The notes: generated by a model from the sequence alone, not told the origin. A stretch of DNA of 64,000 nt from Thiothrix subterranea (GCF_016772315.1 NZ_CP053482.1:186001-250000), one strand, 5' to 3'. Shown: positions 16,475 through 25,315, counted from the stretch's first letter. A program made the numbers and translations.

Positions 16475-17625
16475 CGCGCACTAGACCACCGTTCCCACTC
16501 CGAAGGTCGCAGTCCATAACGCGCTAACACGCCCTCATGCAGCCGCCGCAATTCTTCAATCAGCAAGGCTTGCACTTCCTCACGTTCCGCCACCTCAACC
16601 GTTTGCACGGCTTGGCGGATCATGTCTAGCGGGTCAGTGTTGGGCGCAAGCACCACTTCCCGAATCACACGTTTAATCAGCTCCCGATAGCGCAGCCGTA
16701 GCGGGTCGGGTTCAGCCAGATTTTGTTTAAGCGCAATGTATTCTTGGGTTGAACGCTCATACGCCCACACGAATACATCCCGCAGCAATTCCACGCGGGT
16801 CATCTCGTAAACACCCAAAACAGCTTGGCTGTAAGCCGCTTCTGGCACATCTAAAAAGGTCAACGGGCAAAGGTTATGCTGCAACAGTGGCAGATTGGCA
16901 GCCAATCGCGAGGTGCGCTTATTCACATCCGCAAAGGGTTGCAAATAAGGCAGATGCACCATCACGAAAAATGCCTGTTCAAACGGGTCACGGATCTGAT
17001 TCGCTTTATCCAACACCTGATCAAACTGGATAGCAATCTGTGGCGGGACATCCAAGGGGCGAAACGTACTGTGGCTGATTTCCACCAAATGTTGGCGCAA
17101 ACGCCCCTCATCCGCCGGATTGGCTAACAAGTTTTCCGCGAGCGCACTGTGTAAATTCATGACGGTATAGCGGTTAAAACCGGCGGTACTGATATTGTCG
17201 ATCAGCAATTCAATCGCCGCCTTGTGGTTCAGGATCATCTGCGTTTCAGTTACCGCTTTGCCAGCCGCGACCGTGCCTTGTTCAATCAAAGCGCGGGTAT
17301 CCAAACGCGAATAAGTGTTGCCTTCCAAATGGCTGGATGCCCACGACAAATCAATCAGCAAGCGGTTGAGAATCGCCCGTCCATACGTACCCGCTGGGCG
17401 CGTACTTACGCCCGTATTGCCCATTTTGTGCAATTGCCGCCGCAACGATTCGGGCAAGTAAGCACTACGGTTGGGCTGATAACTGTCGAGGAAATCCCGC
17501 TGATAACCAATCGGTTTACGTGCCGAAAGCGCTTGATTGATGTACACCAGAATATCGCGGCTATCGGCAGAGAGCGGGATATGCGCGGGAAAACTCTCGT
17601 GTATTAAGGTTTGCTTTGAAATCAT
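16471..17625 (-). CDS. Fic family protein with altered catalytic motif
   Basis: A 384-residue Fic-domain protein. Residues 97-103 (SSHLEGN) match the (S/T)xxxE(G/N) inhibitory helix of class II Fic proteins, with Glu101 as the inhibitory residue. The Fic core appears as LQPFADVNKRTSR (228-240), where the usual HPFxDGNGRxxR catalytic loop has Gln229 in place of the essential His. I recall other Fic-like proteins with the same QPF-x-DVNKR form, so it may be a conserved subclass and not a recent mutation. Canonical Fic enzymes AMPylate proteins; this one may be inactive or have another activity. The C-terminal part (about 320-384) looks helical. It is convergent with the aminotransferase and divergent from the retron. 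Confidence 0.88.
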   Translation of the reverse strand: MISKQTLIHESFPAHIPLSADSRDILVYINQALSARKPIGYQRDFLDSYQPNRSAYLPESLRRQLHKMGNTGVSTRPAGTYGRAILNRLLIDLSWASSHLEGNTYSRLDTRALIEQGTVAAGKAVTETQMILNHKAAIELLIDNISTAGFNRYTVMNLHSALAENLLANPADEGRLRQHLVEISHSTFRPLDVPPQIAIQFDQVLDKANQIRDPFEQAFFVMVHLPYLQPFADVNKRTSRLAANLPLLQHNLCPLTFLDVPEAAYSQAVLGVYEMTRVELLRDVFVWAYERSTQEYIALKQNLAEPDPLRLRYRELIKRVIREVVLAPNTDPLDMIRQAVQTVEVAEREEVQALLIEELRRLHEGVLARYGLRPSEWERWSSAR

Positions 17626-17732
17626 GCGTGTTGTCCGTGGCGCGAATCAGTAACGATAGTGGCACGATTATGGCGCGTATTGCCTATTCACGCCATTGTG
17701 ATTATGCGCAATGCCCGTTCATCCGCCCAGAT

Positions 17733-17761
17733 TTGACCAAATAAATTAATTTTATTATATT
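17733..17761 (+). promoter_or_regulatory. Sigma-70-type promoter of the retron ncRNA
   Basis: The -35 box TTGACC (17733-17738) and the -10 box TATATT (17756-17761) are separated by exactly 17 nt in an AT-rich stretch. The predicted start, about 7 nt after the -10, falls at 17768, right at the beginning of the a1 repeat of the ncRNA. The rest of the 17626-17732 gap shows nothing notable. Confidence 0.75.
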
Positions 17762-17768
17762 AATCCCA

Positions 17769-17975
17769 CAGTAAATGAACCCTTGCAACTTGAACAGTGG
17801 ATCGCTGTTCGCGCAAAAAGCCTGTCAAAGCGACATCAGCTTGCTCTTTACTAGGGCGGGGACTGACTAGTAGTGCGAATTGCATTGCGTTTCTAGGAAA
17901 CCAATATCGCACTACTAGTCGTCCCCGCATCGAGTGTAGCAAGCTGATCTTCTGGATGAACGAAGGTATTTACTG
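17769..17975 (+). ncRNA. Retron ncRNA (msr-msd)
   Basis: This non-coding template for multicopy single-stranded DNA lies directly upstream of the retron RT. Parts that can be read: the a1 repeat at about 17769-17784 pairs with a2 at 17963-17975, with 8 perfect pairs (CAGTAAAT with ATTTACTG) extended by ACC/GGT and TT/AA around small bulges. A TTGC follows a1, with G at 17785 a candidate branching guanosine. An msr hairpin forms from 17792-17799 and 17803-17810 (GAACAGTG, loop GAT). The msd base stem is an 11-bp perfect repeat (17835-17845 with 17938-17948). A long inner hairpin pairs 17856-17878 with 17907-17928 with a single-base bulge, capped by a small GTTTC/GAAAC hairpin. The limits and branch point are predictions from pairing. 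Confidence 0.85.
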
Positions 17976-17978
17976 CCC

Positions 17979-18003
17979 AATAGCCGACTTCGTGTCGGCT
18001 ATT
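17979..18003 (+). terminator. Intrinsic terminator between retron ncRNA and RT gene
   Basis: A perfect 10-bp stem (17979-17988 with 17994-18003, unit AATAGCCGAC) with loop TTCGT is followed by TTATTAAAAATAATA. It begins 3 nt after the a2 repeat and ends 32 nt before the RT start. It probably makes the short ncRNA abundant while letting limited read-through reach the protein genes. Confidence 0.75.
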
Positions 18004-18035
18004 TTATTAAAAATAATAGAAAATCAGGGATTTGC

Positions 18036-19685
18036 ATGAGCCAACTCACCCGCCAGCAACTCTACGACAAGATTAAAGAAACCTCCAAGGATGAATACAT
18101 CCTCAGCGAGATGCAACGCTTGGGCTACTGGAAGGAAGACGCACAGCCGACGCTGGCAGAATCCCTGATCAAACGCCGTGGGGATTTACAACGTCAAATC
18201 AATGCCTTATCGTCGCAAATTACCGACCCCAAAGCCGCACTCAAAGCCATCCACCAAGAACGCATGGCAGCAGCGCGTCAGCAGCGCATTGATACCAAGG
18301 TCAAACGTGAAGTCGACCGTTACCAACGCGCACAGGCTTGGCACGAAAAGCAGCAAAACCACATCCATTACCTCGGTGATGCTGCCGGATTCAGACCCGC
18401 CGCCGCCGACGACGTGTCCGACGCAGAACGCCTCAACCGCCTAGGTTTACCCGTCTATTCCAATGCCGCCGAACTCGCCGCAGGCATGGGCATTACCCTC
18501 AACGAATTGCGTTTTCTGACCTACAGCAATCAAGTCTCACGGGTGTGCCACTACCAACATTTTGCGATGCAGAAAAAGTCCGGCGGCACACGCCTGATTT
18601 CCGCGCCGATGCCGCGCTTGAAACGCCTGCAATACTGGGTGTTGGGCAACATCCTGCAACCGCTGGAACTTACCGATCAAGCGCACGGTTTCGTCACAGG
18701 GCGCAGCATTGTCAGCAATGCCCAGCCGCATTTAGCGCAAAAAGTCGTGATCAATATGGATCTGAAAGACTTTTTCCCCACCGTCACCTATCCCCGCATC
18801 AAAGGCACGTTTGCGCAACTTGGCTACAACAACGAAGTTGCGTCTTTACTCGCACTGCTGTGTTCCGAAGCCGATACGCAAACCGTGGAAATGGACGGGC
18901 AACGCTATTACCTCAACAGCACCAGCCGCCGCTTGCCACAAGGCGCACCCACCAGCCCCGCCTTGAGCAACGTGATTTGCCGCACTTTGGATAAACGCTT
19001 GCAAGGCTTGGCGACCAAACACGGTTTTGCCTACACCCGTTACGCCGACGATTTGACGTTTTCCGGCACGGATACTGCCGCCGTTCCCGCCCTGTTATAC
19101 GGTGCAAAAGCCACGGTGACAGCGGAAGGTTTCAACGTCCACCCCGACAAAACCCGCATCATGAAACAGGGCAGCAAGCAGGAAGTCACCGGCATTGTGG
19201 TCAACCAACACCTGTCGGTCGATAACAAAAAGCTCAAGCAATTTCGCGCTTTGCTGTTCCAAATCGACAAAGACGGCTACGGCGACAAAAGCTGGGGCAA
19301 CGGCTACAACATTCTGGCCAGCATCAAAAGTTACGCGCATTACGTGCGCATGGTGAACCCCGAAAAAGGTAGCCGGTTTCTGGAGCAGATTGCCGCCATC
19401 CAGCAAAAACACGGCAAACCCAACGTGGCAATGAAGTTCAGCAATACGCAATTCCGCGAACGTGCCGCACAAGGCAAGTTACCGCTGGACGCGATGCACG
19501 TTGCCCCCATGAAACCAGCCCCGACGCTGGATGATACGCTTCAACACCGCGACGTGATTATCGAAGTCCAACAAGCCTTGGGGATACCGTTTCCGGCAGA
19601 TGTTCTCTTGCCTGTTACGCCGCACCCTAGCCAACCGCAAGGCTTGGTATCCACACTAATGTCATTACTGAGAGGTAAATCATGA
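18036..19685 (+). CDS. Retron reverse transcriptase
   Basis: A 549-residue RNA-directed DNA polymerase. RT motifs in order: VINMDLKDFFPTV (238-250, first catalytic Asp), LPQGAPTSPALSN (300-312) and YADD (336-339, the catalytic pair). The retron-specific marks are also present: NAQPH (228-232, the NAxxH motif) and VTG (384-386). About 130 residues of charged, coiled-coil-like sequence precede the fingers, making it longer than compact retron RTs of about 320 residues. The C-terminal 90 residues after about 460 are also extra. It reverse-transcribes the ncRNA just upstream. Its stop overlaps the next start as ATGA, so the three proteins are probably translated together. Confidence 0.95.
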   Translation: MSQLTRQQLYDKIKETSKDEYILSEMQRLGYWKEDAQPTLAESLIKRRGDLQRQINALSSQITDPKAALKAIHQERMAAARQQRIDTKVKREVDRYQRAQAWHEKQQNHIHYLGDAAGFRPAAADDVSDAERLNRLGLPVYSNAAELAAGMGITLNELRFLTYSNQVSRVCHYQHFAMQKKSGGTRLISAPMPRLKRLQYWVLGNILQPLELTDQAHGFVTGRSIVSNAQPHLAQKVVINMDLKDFFPTVTYPRIKGTFAQLGYNNEVASLLALLCSEADTQTVEMDGQRYYLNSTSRRLPQGAPTSPALSNVICRTLDKRLQGLATKHGFAYTRYADDLTFSGTDTAAVPALLYGAKATVTAEGFNVHPDKTRIMKQGSKQEVTGIVVNQHLSVDNKKLKQFRALLFQIDKDGYGDKSWGNGYNILASIKSYAHYVRMVNPEKGSRFLEQIAAIQQKHGKPNVAMKFSNTQFRERAAQGKLPLDAMHVAPMKPAPTLDDTLQHRDVIIEVQQALGIPFPADVLLPVTPHPSQPQGLVSTLMSLLRGKS

Positions 19686-22600
19686 AACTGATTCGCCGTA
19701 CTACCCTACGCTTTCAGGATGGCTCGTCCGACAAAGTGTACGAAGTTGACATTGTGGAAGCCGCCGATGACAGCTATTTGGTCAATTTCCGCTACGGACG
19801 TTCCGGCAAGCCCTTGACCGAAGGCAGCAAAACCGCCGCGCCCGTCGATTCCGCCAAAGCCAAAAAAGTCGCCGACAGCCTGCTGGTCAGCAAGATGAAC
19901 AAAGGCTACCAAGTGCTGATGGGCTACAACCCCGTGACGGGCGAAACCATCGGCGCAAGTGCCGCCGCACAACCTGCCGCCGCGACGCGCAAAGGCAAAA
20001 AAGCCCAAAGCCGCGACCAGCAAATCCTCGAACGCCTGCAAAAATTCGCCGAGAGCGACACGATGACGATTGACGGCTACAGCCTGAGCCGCAGCGTGTG
20101 GAAAGCGGGCGAATTGCGCATTCCCGACCTAACCGCCGCACTGCAAGCGCTGCTCGCCAATCTGCCTGCCAAAGCCAAAGACGACGCGATGACGTATTAC
20201 AGCATCGCATGGGCAGCGGGGCGCACCCGTGACCCTGCCGCGTTCGCCGTATTGCAGCAGCTCCAAGACAAAATCCCCGCGCATCTCTATCAATTTGCGT
20301 GTTTGCAAGTGGGGCAACCAGCGGAAAGTTGCTTACCTCAACTCGACCAAACGCTGGATGCCGTACAAGCCATCGAAGCCATCCAAGCCTTCGACCATTA
20401 CGCCGCGATGTCTTTCGACCGTGTGAACAAGGAAGATCGTGCATACATCCAGCAAGTGCTGCATTGGCACGGGTTGAATGCCGCCATCGAACAGGCGTTA
20501 AGCCAAACCGTATTGGCAGATGCCGATCAGGATTTCATGCAACTGCGTGTCGATGCTGCCAGTTACGCTACGATTCAAGCGAACAAAGCCGCCGTGCCGG
20601 AACTCGAACCCGCGATTATGGATGTATTGCGTTACCACTATAACGCGCTGCTGGATCAGAAAAAGCACGAATACCAAGCCGATTTCGACCTGTATATTCA
20701 ACTGTTGGCAGGCATGAATCTGGAAACCGTGTTAGCAAACGATACGTGGAATATTGCCCGCGCCAACGAAGGCAATGTGCAATACCTGTGGGGCGACTCC
20801 AAACGCAATCTGCAAAATGCCTTGAAAGCCACCGGCAAAGTAAAAAATCTCAATAGCTTGTGGCAGCGAGTGATCAACTACTACGAGCTGCAAAGCAAAC
20901 GCCAGCAAGAGGTATCCGCAGAACGTTTGCAGCAATGCTATGCCATCCTACACACCCACCATGCGTATCACGATGTGGTCAACCGCGTTGTGCGTAAAAT
21001 CAACGTAGACCGCTGGTTCTATGGCTACCAACACGACATTGATGCCGCCATCCGCAGCAAATACGACACCTCGTTGGCCTATCATGTGCGCCGCCTGTTC
21101 ATGGATCGCTTTGCTGATTTACGTCAGGAAGCCCTCCAACCCAAAGAACAATTGCTGGAACATTACAGCCAGCAGGTGGTGAGTTTGTACGCGCTGGCCA
21201 GCATTGAGCCGGACAAACGTGCGGTGGCGTTCACCGCCATCCAACATGCGCCAGTCAACCAATCGTTTACGGCATCGTTCCGCAAGCTCTACAAAATGGC
21301 AGAGTTTTTGGATGATCACGAAGCCTTAGCCGTGCTGAATCATCGGCTGGAAACCACGCCAGACGATGGCAGACGGCAAAGCTGGCGCGAAGAAAATCCC
21401 AGTTTCACCCAACAAAGTAAACGCTATTTACGCCGCCGTACCGTGCGCCATTTGCGCAACTTAGGTAAGTTTTCCCCCAGTGATTATTTGCGACTGGCTC
21501 GGGAAATTCTGATATTAGCGGACGATGCATCCCCCGTGGCACAACGTACCCCGAAAAAACAACTGATTCATTTCCCCGACTTGGTGGCAATGAATTTCAT
21601 CCTGCACCGTCACAGCCACTTATACGAACAAGACTACAAGGGTGCATGGTTTTTGCAGGAAAACCGTTCCACCGAAGCCAACCAGCCAGAAGCGTTTGCC
21701 ACACTGTGGGCGTATGCGGGTCAGGATTTGCTCTACATCCTGCGCCACTGTAAAGCCGCAATGGTGAACGACTTTGCCTACCGTCGCCTGCAACCGCAAA
21801 CTGCCTTCTTGCAGGAGCAAACGCAAGCAACGTGGTTGGAGCTGGTGGTGCGCCCTTACGAAAATACCGCGCTGCTGGCGTTGGAACATTTGCAAGGCAG
21901 CTTGCAACAAACCGAGGTGGTATTCGCGCTATTGAACGCGCAGTTTGCCGCCATTCGTCATCATGGCTTGGCGAACTTGACACCGGAGCATTTTGCGCAA
22001 CAACCAGATTTATTGCTGAACTTACTGCTTTCACCGCATGATGATGTGCAGTTGTTCGCCAAGAATTACGTTTACGCGATGCCCAACAACCATACGCTGT
22101 TGCCGCTGTTATTGGCTCGTCCCGAACCTGCGCTACAAGCCTTGGGTATTGCGCTGATTGGCAAATTGAGTGATGCCGAAAAACGCGAATACCGCGTGCT
22201 GCTGTTCAATGCGCTGACCGATGAAAATGCTGAATTGCGCCGTGGTGCGCGGCTGGCGGTGTTATCAATCAAGGATACCGAGTTCCAGAAAGACATTTTC
22301 GCCCACATTTTGCCCGTGCTATTCAAATCCGAACCTGTCGAAGGTTACAGCGACGATATGCTGGCGATTGTGCAAGCAGTTGCGCCGATTCACGCCGAGA
22401 TTGACCAGAACTTGCTGTGGCGGCTGCTGACGGCGAAAAGCAAATTAGCGGAACGTGCCGGGGCATTGATCTTGCCAGCCCACCCTGCTGGCGCGTTTTC
22501 AGTCAAGCAGTTGGCGATGTTTACCAAAATCCCCACCTTGCAAGTGCGAACGTGGGCAATGGCAGCGTTGCAAGCCGATTCCGCACGGGTGACGGAGCAA

Positions 22601-23164
22601 TTCGCCGAAGCCGTGCGGATTCTGGATAACCGTTGGGATGATACCCGCACCCAAGCGATTGCGCTGTTTGCGGCGTTTGAGGCGGACTTTTGGACAAGCG
22701 AACGCGTGGTGGCAGTTTGTGATCAGGTCTACCATGATGTACAGCAATTTGGACGCGAACTGGTGTTGCGCGGCTTTGAACACGGCGAAGGTGAAACCTA
22801 TTTGCTGCAATTGAGCCAACACCCTGCCAATAACGTGCAGTTGTTCGTGTCGAATTTCTTGCAGCAATACGCCAGTGGCAAGCCCGACACCATCCTCAAA
22901 TTGCAAGGCTATTTCAATACGGTTTTGTCGCAGGTGAATCGTGGGCGTTTGGTGAAAGATCGGGTAATTGCCTTCCTGTTCAGCGAATCCGGCAAGGATG
23001 AGCAAGTGGCTCGCATGGTGGCGGCATTGTTTGCCGACCAATCCCTGAGCCGCGTGATTGCCGATAAAGCACGTTACATCAAGACCTTGTTTGAATTGCA
23101 AAACCGCTACGGCATCCAACAAACCCCGGTTCACGTCATCGCACCCGCAGTGAGGGCTTACTGA
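19682..23164 (+). CDS. WGR domain and ARM/HEAT-repeat retron accessory protein
   Basis: A 1160-residue protein whose first 80 residues form a WGR domain (FQDGSSDKVYEVDI, then FRYGRSGKPLTEGSKTA). The remainder is largely helical repeat sequence resembling ARM/HEAT arrays (for example LLNLLLSPHDDVQLFAKNYV and ENAELRRGARLAVLSIKDTE). WGR domains bind nucleic-acid ends in PARP enzymes and occur in MolR-like bacterial proteins. It overlaps both neighbours (ATGA with the RT, TGATG with the SWIM gene). This combination is, to my recollection, the ARM component of type XIII retrons. It could sense the msDNA-RT complex or carry the effector function; neither is shown. No catalytic motif was recognised. 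Confidence 0.88.
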   Translation: MKLIRRTTLRFQDGSSDKVYEVDIVEAADDSYLVNFRYGRSGKPLTEGSKTAAPVDSAKAKKVADSLLVSKMNKGYQVLMGYNPVTGETIGASAAAQPAAATRKGKKAQSRDQQILERLQKFAESDTMTIDGYSLSRSVWKAGELRIPDLTAALQALLANLPAKAKDDAMTYYSIAWAAGRTRDPAAFAVLQQLQDKIPAHLYQFACLQVGQPAESCLPQLDQTLDAVQAIEAIQAFDHYAAMSFDRVNKEDRAYIQQVLHWHGLNAAIEQALSQTVLADADQDFMQLRVDAASYATIQANKAAVPELEPAIMDVLRYHYNALLDQKKHEYQADFDLYIQLLAGMNLETVLANDTWNIARANEGNVQYLWGDSKRNLQNALKATGKVKNLNSLWQRVINYYELQSKRQQEVSAERLQQCYAILHTHHAYHDVVNRVVRKINVDRWFYGYQHDIDAAIRSKYDTSLAYHVRRLFMDRFADLRQEALQPKEQLLEHYSQQVVSLYALASIEPDKRAVAFTAIQHAPVNQSFTASFRKLYKMAEFLDDHEALAVLNHRLETTPDDGRRQSWREENPSFTQQSKRYLRRRTVRHLRNLGKFSPSDYLRLAREILILADDASPVAQRTPKKQLIHFPDLVAMNFILHRHSHLYEQDYKGAWFLQENRSTEANQPEAFATLWAYAGQDLLYILRHCKAAMVNDFAYRRLQPQTAFLQEQTQATWLELVVRPYENTALLALEHLQGSLQQTEVVFALLNAQFAAIRHHGLANLTPEHFAQQPDLLLNLLLSPHDDVQLFAKNYVYAMPNNHTLLPLLLARPEPALQALGIALIGKLSDAEKREYRVLLFNALTDENAELRRGARLAVLSIKDTEFQKDIFAHILPVLFKSEPVEGYSDDMLAIVQAVAPIHAEIDQNLLWRLLTAKSKLAERAGALILPAHPAGAFSVKQLAMFTKIPTLQVRTWAMAALQADSARVTEQFAEAVRILDNRWDDTRTQAIALFAAFEADFWTSERVVAVCDQVYHDVQQFGRELVLRGFEHGEGETYLLQLSQHPANNVQLFVSNFLQQYASGKPDTILKLQGYFNTVLSQVNRGRLVKDRVIAFLFSESGKDEQVARMVAALFADQSLSRVIADKARYIKTLFELQNRYGIQQTPVHVIAPAVRAY

Positions 23165-24807
23165 TGGAATTTTCCCGCAAATACCACGGCAACTCGCAAG
23201 TCTCGAACACTAGCCGTGAAACCAGCATGGCATTCGTGCCGGATGTATTGCGTAACCCGACGTTTTTTGCAGCGGATTTAGGGCAACACATCCCCTTCCG
23301 CGAAGCCATGTCCGCGCTGCATCAGGTGGTAGTGTCGGATATGAGTTTCCAGCCCAAAGACAAATCCGATTACAAAGCGTGGCTGAAAGCGCAAGAAGAT
23401 GTGTTTTTAGCGGAAGCAATGGCAAAACAGGGGCAAATCAAAGCGCAACTGGATGAATTACGCCAGCAAATGCGCGAAGTGCAGCACGCTGAAAGTGCCG
23501 TTTTGTCGCCGTTCTACACGGCACGTTCCAAGTATTTCCAGTATTTGTACAAAAACGATATGGATGCGTGGTTTGTACTCGACCCGGTGATTACCGTTCA
23601 CCCTGACAGCCTTTTCTTTGAATGCTTTTCGCAGGACGAATCGAGTTACGGCAAACTGAGTTGCCGTTACGAAGTGTTTAAGAATGTACGCGAACACGCT
23701 TACGGCACGACCAATATCGACTATTCGCATGAGTTGTATCAGGAGTTTCAGAAAATCCGCGATTACAAACGCACCGAATTTGTGATTGATCCGTCGGGCT
23801 TTGAGGTCAAAACCGACCTGAGCGACGACTTCAAGGAGGAGAAAATCGACCTGCCCGACAGTTGGGTACGTGGTTTCCTGCAAGTCAGTTCGGCGATGAG
23901 CTTGCCGTTTACCGAATTCACGCTGCACCCGATGGATATGTACAATATCTTGCTGTTTTTGAAGCGGCATAAAGAAAAGACAGGCCCGCGTTCGTTACGG
24001 TTTTGCCTGACACCGGATCAGCCGATTCAGGTGAAGTTTGATCCGTGGGGCGAAACCTTGACGTGTCCGCGCAGTGTTTACACGGGCAATACGGCGCAGG
24101 AAGTACGGATTTGGGGACGGCGGCGTTTGTTCATCCTGGAACGCTTGCTGCCTATCGTGAAGCATTTCCGCGTGAGTCTGTTGGGTTCGGGTTTGCCGAG
24201 TTTCTGGGTCGCGGAAATGGAACACATGACCTTTACCTTGGGTTTGTCCGGTTGGAGTGCCAATGATTTTTCGCGCATGGGCAATTTCGACCTGATGGCT
24301 CCGCGTGGCGAAGTCGATAGCGTCACCGCCGAGCGCGTGTTTGCGGCATTGCAGACCACTTGGCAAGAAAGTGTGACTTCGCTGGCATTGCGCTTAGGGT
24401 TGGATGTGCTGACGGTTAAATCCGCATTGGGGATTTATTCGCAATACGGGCGCGTGCTGTACGACATGGATAAGGATGTGTACCGCATCCGCGAACTCAG
24501 CAAAGACCCGTTGCCAATGGATAAACTGCGTTTCAGCAATGAGCGCGAAGCCAAGGCAGATAATTTCCGTAAAGCGGGTTTGGTGACGGTGGTGGTGCGA
24601 GAAGCGCAGCAGAATGGACGGCAACTAGTGTGCGGTGAGGTCATCGACAATGCACACACTTACCAGCCAGAAATCACGCTGGATGCGGATATGCGACTGG
24701 TAGAAGCCAAATGTTCTTGCCACTTCTACATTCAGAATAAGCTGAATCAAGGGCCATGTGAACACATGTTGGCTGTACGCTTAGAAACACGCACCGCTAA
24801 TTCCTAG
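23164..24807 (+). CDS. Winged-helix / SWIM zinc-finger retron accessory protein
   Basis: A 547-residue protein with a helical N-terminus (about 60-105, coiled-coil-like). A winged-helix region falls near 395-440 (LALRLGLDVLTVKSALGIYS and VLYDMDKDVYRIREL). It ends in a C-terminal SWIM zinc finger with ligands Cys517, Cys519, Cys532 and His534 (pattern CxC-x12-CxH). SWIM domains bind DNA or proteins. The architecture corresponds to the WHSWIM protein listed with type XIII retrons. Its ATG overlaps the stop of the WGR/ARM gene by one base. It is the last gene of the retron operon: 84 bp without a clear terminator follow before the next gene. The toxic or immune activity of this protein has not been established as far as I know. 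Confidence 0.88.
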   Translation: MEFSRKYHGNSQVSNTSRETSMAFVPDVLRNPTFFAADLGQHIPFREAMSALHQVVVSDMSFQPKDKSDYKAWLKAQEDVFLAEAMAKQGQIKAQLDELRQQMREVQHAESAVLSPFYTARSKYFQYLYKNDMDAWFVLDPVITVHPDSLFFECFSQDESSYGKLSCRYEVFKNVREHAYGTTNIDYSHELYQEFQKIRDYKRTEFVIDPSGFEVKTDLSDDFKEEKIDLPDSWVRGFLQVSSAMSLPFTEFTLHPMDMYNILLFLKRHKEKTGPRSLRFCLTPDQPIQVKFDPWGETLTCPRSVYTGNTAQEVRIWGRRRLFILERLLPIVKHFRVSLLGSGLPSFWVAEMEHMTFTLGLSGWSANDFSRMGNFDLMAPRGEVDSVTAERVFAALQTTWQESVTSLALRLGLDVLTVKSALGIYSQYGRVLYDMDKDVYRIRELSKDPLPMDKLRFSNEREAKADNFRKAGLVTVVVREAQQNGRQLVCGEVIDNAHTYQPEITLDADMRLVEAKCSCHFYIQNKLNQGPCEHMLAVRLETRTANS

Positions 24808-24891
24808 TAAAATGCTAAGGTTTATGGGTAATCGCAACCAATAACTTCTACAATTCAGTCATAGTAATATTGGTAATAAGAGGAAATTGTT

Positions 24892-25308
24892 ATGTTTAAT
24901 CCTATTGAAATTCCCTTCGGTGCCACGATGTTGTTTAATGTGGTTGACTTGAAAGAAGGTGTAACCGTTGAAGACGTAGAACTCTTATTGGGCGAAATGT
25001 GTAATGTCGTCAAAAATAACTACGGCGATGACAACGGCGGATTTATCGGTGGACAAGTCTACCGCAATGCCGGTTTCATTTCCGAAGAGGGCAGCGTCGG
25101 TAGCGATGACAGTCACAAAAATAAGCGCGTTAAACAAAACATGGGCGATATTGTCATCGTGACTTATTGGAAGTCTTTTAAACAACACGAAAAATCTCAT
25201 GCTGACAAATTGTTTAAAGAGAAATTCTCACAATTAGCGGCATTTTGTGATGATACCTATGAAGTCGGCTATGAAATGTTGTGGCAGGGCGTCCCTGAAG
25301 CACATTAA
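24892..25308 (+). CDS. Small protein, possibly dimeric alpha/beta-barrel fold
   Basis: A 138-residue protein with an AGAGGA ribosome site 7 bp before the ATG. I do not recognise a named family. The C-terminal half (DIVIVTYWKSFKQHEKSHAD, then the end YEVGYEMLWQG) looks like the dimeric alpha/beta-barrel proteins related to antibiotic-biosynthesis monooxygenases, in which a conserved His-containing helix follows a strand. There is no signal peptide or membrane segment. It follows the retron operon on the same strand but with an 84-bp gap and its own ribosome site, so it is probably not a retron component. Confidence 0.6.
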   Translation: MFNPIEIPFGATMLFNVVDLKEGVTVEDVELLLGEMCNVVKNNYGDDNGGFIGGQVYRNAGFISEEGSVGSDDSHKNKRVKQNMGDIVIVTYWKSFKQHEKSHADKLFKEKFSQLAAFCDDTYEVGYEMLWQGVPEAH

Positions 25309-25315
25309 ACACACA

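Noticed and set aside
17760-18039. Short open frames on both strands between the Fic gene and the RT (60 and 80 codons).
   Set aside because: They cross the ncRNA hairpins, lack ribosome sites and read as fragments of structured RNA; the non-coding retron explanation is much stronger.
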